The translations under genes were made by a program, and so were the position numbers. Positions 14,846-17,327 of a DNA stretch of 17,327 nucleotides are shown here, one piece after another; position 1 is the first letter of the stretch; every line of letters starts with the position of its first letter. This DNA comes from CANHEE01 sp043777755. Lineage in GTDB: Bacteria; Bacteroidota; Bacteroidia; Chitinophagales; Saprospiraceae. The DNA lies in assembly GCA_043777755.1 (NCBI GenBank), contig JAYWHK010000314.1, forward strand, positions 1 through 17,327, read 5' to 3'. Under the pieces are notes generated by a model. It was given only the letters and a program-made list of their open reading frames with translations. It had not been told where the DNA came from and did not search any database.

Positions 14846-15928
14846 ATGAAAAATTTGAATTTCAAAACAAGTAGTGAATTTAATGCAGCGTATCAAGCAT
14901 TTATTGATTCGAGCTTGTCAAAAAATCTAAGCGAAAAGTTTAGAGTTAAACCATTTTTTGAGCAATACGAAATGCTCAGAAAAGTAGTACTTTATAGTAC
15001 TTATTTCATTCATGCCTTTGCCGTCGCCACGAGCTTTATCGGTGTTTATTTTTTCGCAATGAATATCATCAAAAATATGTGGCTTTCAGGAATCGGAGCA
15101 ACACTTTTTTTAGTGTTGATTGAGTGGCTCAAAAGGCTAACAATACCAACAGCGATTAAAGAATGGCTGCAATTTAAGAAAGTAAGGGTGTTTTTGATTT
15201 GCGCAGGTTTGGCACTTGCTTCTACTTCCCTACTACTCTCTTATTTTGGAGCGCATACAACTATTCAAGTAGGTACGCCTACAGCAGCACTTACAGACAC
15301 TGAACCGTTACGCAAAGATTACAAAAGCAGAATCAAAGATTTACAAAAATCGAAAAGAGAAATAAAAGCTACAATGAGCTGGGAAGGAACTCTTACACCG
15401 CAAGGCGCAAAAGCCTACAACGAAGTAACTAAACAAATTGGACAGATTGAATCACAGATGAATACCTACCTAAATAGAACCGACGATGAAAATAGACAAA
15501 TCAAAGAGAAACACGCTACCAGTACTGACAAAATGAGTAGTAATTTTTCCGCTTTTACCGTAATATTTGACTTGCTTTTAATCGTTGCGTTTTGGTTTTT
15601 AGAGTACTACGATTATAGAAGTTTTACGGAATTTGCCAGCCATGTAGAAGAAAATACAAGTTTTGAAGTTCCTACTGAATCAAAAGAAGTTCCAGTAGCT
15701 ACTGATAATTCAGTAGCTACTGATAAAAATACATTTTCTCTTAATATTATGAAGGATTTGGCAATAAAGCAGGCGAAAAGCAATATCGCAGCTTTTAAAG
15801 CAAAACTTTCAAAAGGTGAAGGCAACGAAGGAACAAACCAACAGGGTATAGAGCGTTGGTTGAATACAATTAACGAAATGGAAAATTTAAAGGAGGTGGC
15901 AGATTTAAACAACGAATGTACTCTGTAG
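14846..15928 (+). CDS. Four-TM coiled-coil membrane protein, unrecognised family
   Basis: I do not recognise this 360-residue protein. Hydrophobic segments at about 47-73, 78-97, 113-134 and 236-254 suggest four spans with both ends in the cytoplasm. Between spans three and four lies a roughly 100-residue, highly charged helical stretch (LRKDYKSRIKDLQKSKREIK, later QIGQIESQMNTYL), predicted to be coiled coil and, on that topology, periplasmic. The C-terminal 100 residues are soluble and charged, including an Ala/Thr/Asp repeat (VATDNSVATDKN) encoded by a tandem DNA repeat at 15693-15726. The gene sits in the rightward operon of the putative element and overlaps the next ORF by 13 nt. Possible roles (DNA transfer, superinfection exclusion, membrane-level defence) are speculation. 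The ATG at 14846 follows an AT-rich gap with no Shine-Dalgarno. Confidence 0.75.
   Translation: MKNLNFKTSSEFNAAYQAFIDSSLSKNLSEKFRVKPFFEQYEMLRKVVLYSTYFIHAFAVATSFIGVYFFAMNIIKNMWLSGIGATLFLVLIEWLKRLTIPTAIKEWLQFKKVRVFLICAGLALASTSLLLSYFGAHTTIQVGTPTAALTDTEPLRKDYKSRIKDLQKSKREIKATMSWEGTLTPQGAKAYNEVTKQIGQIESQMNTYLNRTDDENRQIKEKHATSTDKMSSNFSAFTVIFDLLLIVAFWFLEYYDYRSFTEFASHVEENTSFEVPTESKEVPVATDNSVATDKNTFSLNIMKDLAIKQAKSNIAAFKAKLSKGEGNEGTNQQGIERWLNTINEMENLKEVADLNNECTL
15693..15726. repeat. Tandem duplicated palindrome inside the membrane-protein gene
   Basis: CAGTAGCTACTGATAA occurs at 15693-15708 and again at 15711-15726, an 18-bp period. The first 12 bases of each copy, CAGTAGCTACTG, are a perfect palindrome. 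It encodes the VATDN/VATDK repeat. Copy number could vary in multiples of six codons without breaking the frame. Confidence 0.7.
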
Positions 15929-16089
15929 GAAGATTGGTATATTTGATGTTTGGAACTAAAAAACTAAAAGAATCTGACCAAGTAATACACCTTGATGGAA
16001 ACCCGAACAACAATAATCTTGAAAATCTACGTGTCATATCAGCGCAAAAGCGTGGCGAAATTTTGACAAGTAGGAGAATGAAAAAGTAA
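15916..16089 (+). CDS. Short HNH-endonuclease-like ORF (possibly truncated)
   Basis: A 57-residue ORF starting at ATG 15916, overlapping the end of the membrane-protein gene by 13 nt in another frame. Its content, VGRLVYLMFG then IHLDGNPNNNNLENLRVI, matches the beta-beta-alpha metal core of phage and intron HNH nucleases (H, the NN pair and the NL turn), which usually read '(V)HRLVAEAF ... NHIDGNxxNN..NL'. The usual N-terminal module that positions DNA (NUMOD-like) is missing: the frame is open upstream only to 15874. An AAAGGAGGTGG sequence at 15888-15898 is a strong Shine-Dalgarno-like stretch but is about 17 nt from the ATG. It could be a real mini-protein, a remnant, or the C-terminal piece of a split gene. 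Confidence 0.6.
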   Translation: MYSVGRLVYLMFGTKKLKESDQVIHLDGNPNNNNLENLRVISAQKRGEILTSRRMKK

Positions 16090-16166
16090 TACAGGAACAT
16101 CACCTTAGAACATTAGAATTGAGAAAGCTAAATGTTCATTATATAGTTAATTTAGTGATTAAATAG

Positions 16167-16217
16167 TTAGGGAAGGGTAGGGGATTTTTAAGCCGTTACT
16201 TTTTCCCTAATTTTTTT
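16167..16217 (+). terminator. Possible terminator after the HNH-like ORF
   Basis: TTAGGGAA (16167-16174) pairs with TTCCCTAA (16203-16210), followed directly by T7 (16211-16217). The loop of 28 nt is long for an intrinsic terminator, so this is a moderate call. Confidence 0.4.
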
Positions 16218-16241
16218 ATTCTCTTATAGGAGATATATATA

Positions 16242-16260
16242 ATTTTTTATAATAAAAAAT
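16242..16260. promoter_or_regulatory. AT-only dyad upstream of the next gene
   Basis: ATTTTTTAT-A-ATAAAAAAT, 9-bp arms about one base, 14 bp before the ATG at 16275. It could be a regulator-binding site or simply AT-rich leader. No Bacteroidota promoter match was found in 16090-16274. Confidence 0.3.
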
Positions 16261-16274
16261 ATAAAGACAGTAGT

Positions 16275-16862
16275 ATGAATCAAAGAGAACAAATATCAAA
16301 TGGATTTGATGCTTTATATAAAGTCTTAGATGCCTTCAACAAAGACTTTGAGTTGATGGCTAAAGACGATACAGACCAGTATATTGACAAAGAAGCGGCT
16401 GAACGATTCAAACTTGTTTTAGCAAGTTTGAATACGCTTAGGTCAGAAATTTGGAAGTTAAATTTTAATTTTGAAAATGAGATAAAATCACTCAATGATT
16501 GTGTCAGAAAAATTCAAACAAGTGAAGTAAATATCTACGCTCAACAAACAAACAACAACTATAACGAAAATAGGGCAGTGTTATCCACACCAACAAACAG
16601 CCTTGTTTTTGTAAAACTTGATGATTTTGTTTGCCAAATGGGTAAGATTGATTATTACAGCATTTCACAAAACAAAATACGTGTCGCTGGCGAAACAATC
16701 AATTTAACGTCCGATGGTATCAAAGAATTACACCGACTTGTCTATCCAAACATCACTTGGGGTAATCACATTCAGGACAAAATCCCAAAACAAAAACCAA
16801 GTGAAACAGCTATCAATTCAATTGAATTTCATCAAATTTTAAATACAAAAACGAATGAGTAA
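16275..16862 (+). CDS. Hypothetical protein of the mobile region
   Basis: I do not recognise this 195-residue protein. The N-terminal half is helical and charged, with a likely coiled-coil segment around 40-85 (FKLVLASLNTLRSEIWKLNF). An Asn/Gln-rich linker follows (QQTNNNYNENR, about 90-100), then a compact mixed domain (about 108-160: LVFVKLDDFVCQMGKIDYYS ... INLTSDGIKELHRLVYP), and a tail rich in Lys and Pro. No signal peptide or membrane segment is present. Its stop overlaps the start of the next gene by 8 nt, so the two are translated as a unit. Position directly upstream of a DUF3987-type gene suggests a DNA-processing or regulatory accessory, but no motif shows this. Confidence 0.65.
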   Translation: MNQREQISNGFDALYKVLDAFNKDFELMAKDDTDQYIDKEAAERFKLVLASLNTLRSEIWKLNFNFENEIKSLNDCVRKIQTSEVNIYAQQTNNNYNENRAVLSTPTNSLVFVKLDDFVCQMGKIDYYSISQNKIRVAGETINLTSDGIKELHRLVYPNITWGNHIQDKIPKQKPSETAINSIEFHQILNTKTNE

Positions 16863-17253
16863 GTTATTAAAAAGTACCAAATCGGATACTTTAAAAAAAA
16901 ATACTGCTACGGATAATGTAGTGTATGAATTTCTTGACGCAAAAACAGAGTTCCCGAAGATACCTATTCCGTATAAACTACTTCCTAAATCTATAGTTCA
17001 ATACATTGACGAAGAAAAGAAAGTACGAAATTTTAATATAGAACTTTTTACAAATTTTATCTTAGGGAATGTTTCTTGTGCCATTGGTAATACGCTTTGG
17101 TACAAAGCTCCAAACGGTTACGAAGGTACAGCCTTATTGTGGATTTTGGGCGTTGCTCGGAAGGGTGCAAACAAGTCAAAACCACTTGAGTACGCAAGCA
17201 AGCCTTTGACAAAAATTACGGAACGCCTATACACTCGATGTTCCAGTTTTTGA
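16855..17253 (+). CDS. DUF3987-type protein, N-terminal part only
   Basis: Residues about 40-110 resemble the N-terminal region of DUF3987 proteins (YKLLPKSIVQYIDEEKKVRN, then FTNFILGNVSCAIGNT). They also hold a P-loop-like motif, GVARKGANKSKPL (about 99-111, with the NKS of that family). DUF3987 proteins are usually several hundred residues long, carry an ATPase/primase-helicase-like fold, and are common in Bacteroidota mobile elements. Here the frame ends after 132 residues, and the match fades after KPLTKI (about 17215). What follows, 17254-17327, is almost pure A/T. So the gene is interrupted by a frameshift, an insertion or a recombination junction near 17208-17225, or the assembly breaks here. 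The ATG overlaps the upstream gene's stop. Confidence 0.65.
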   Translation: MSKLLKSTKSDTLKKNTATDNVVYEFLDAKTEFPKIPIPYKLLPKSIVQYIDEEKKVRNFNIELFTNFILGNVSCAIGNTLWYKAPNGYEGTALLWILGVARKGANKSKPLEYASKPLTKITERLYTRCSSF

Positions 17254-17327
17254 AATTTTAGGCATAATTTTTTTTGACACTAAAATTTTATAATTTTTTT
17301 ATAATTTTTATAAAAATAAAAAATTGA

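Larger units (their letters stand above)
13931..17327. mobile_element. Putative integrative element, left part (right end outside the window)
   Basis: The boundary is the tRNA-like 3' fragment at 13915-13930. To its right, gene content changes from housekeeping and pigment genes to a divergent XRE repressor/Cro-like pair, short proteins without recognised families, an HNH-like ORF and a DUF3987-type protein, all common in phages, satellites and integrative elements of Bacteroidota. No integrase, relaxase, capsid or terminase gene is visible, so the class (prophage, satellite, ICE or IME) cannot be named. The extent to the end of the window is assumed. Confidence 0.5.

Noticed and set aside
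15870..16103. Minus-strand 77-residue hydrophobic ORF
   Set aside because: Antisense to the HNH-like ORF, which has the recognisable motif.
16170..16183. G-quadruplex (GGG-AA-GGG-TA-GGGG)
   Set aside because: Only three runs of three or more G; a fourth is lacking.
17220..17244. GGAAC...GTTCC as insertion-sequence ends
   Set aside because: Five-base arms are expected by chance, and no target duplication or transposase was seen.
1..17327. CRISPR array or rRNA genes
   Set aside because: No regularly spaced direct repeats with unique spacers and no conserved rRNA segments were found.

Overview
The window looks like chromosome of an AT-rich, carotenoid-pigmented member of the Bacteroidota, probably a Cytophagales-type bacterium. 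The evidence is two TonB-dependent receptors that carry a carboxypeptidase-regulatory-like N-terminal domain, each followed by a lipoprotein (one DUF4249-like, one with three DUF5689-like domains); a membrane-embedded AraC-type regulator; a crtI-crtB-crtY pigment operon; promoters of the TAnnTTTG type; and few Shine-Dalgarno sequences. The genus is not determined here.

Layout, left to right. (1) Positions 1-3328, plus strand: a TonB-dependent receptor with no ordinary start codon in frame upstream of its signal peptide, an intergenic stretch full of inverted repeats, and a DUF4249-type outer-membrane lipoprotein. A strong bidirectional terminator follows. (2) Positions 3490-8350, minus strand: the carotenoid operon crtI-crtB-crtY, then a terminator, then a 7-TM/AraC-type regulator. 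Together the three enzymes should convert geranylgeranyl diphosphate to phytoene, to lycopene, to beta-carotene. No crtZ hydroxylase is present here. (3) Positions 8614-13645, plus strand, divergent from crtI: a large TonB-dependent receptor and a lipoprotein with three DUF5689-like domains joined by Gly-rich linkers, closed by a perfect 27-bp hairpin. (4) Positions 13709-13930: a block of nested hairpins, then a minus-strand terminator with no gene in front of it, then a 16-nt sequence matching the 3' end of a tRNA-Leu-like gene on the minus strand. This is what the chromosome-side scar of an integrative element inserted into a tRNA 3' end looks like. (5) Positions 13931-17327: accessory DNA, read here as the inside of that element. 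It holds a divergent XRE repressor / small Cro-like HTH pair with a shared control region (three TTTAGTAAA operators, one TAnnTTTG promoter inside a 10-bp dyad), an unrecognised four-TM coiled-coil protein, a 57-residue HNH-like ORF, an unrecognised 195-residue protein, and the N-terminal, P-loop-bearing part of a DUF3987-type primase/helicase-associated protein that is cut short.

The core genes read as nutrient uptake plus pigment synthesis. The right end reads as a lysogeny-like switch controlling a small, possibly decaying or incompletely captured mobile element. No integrase is visible; if the interpretation is right, it and the intact tRNA-Leu should lie to the right of this window.
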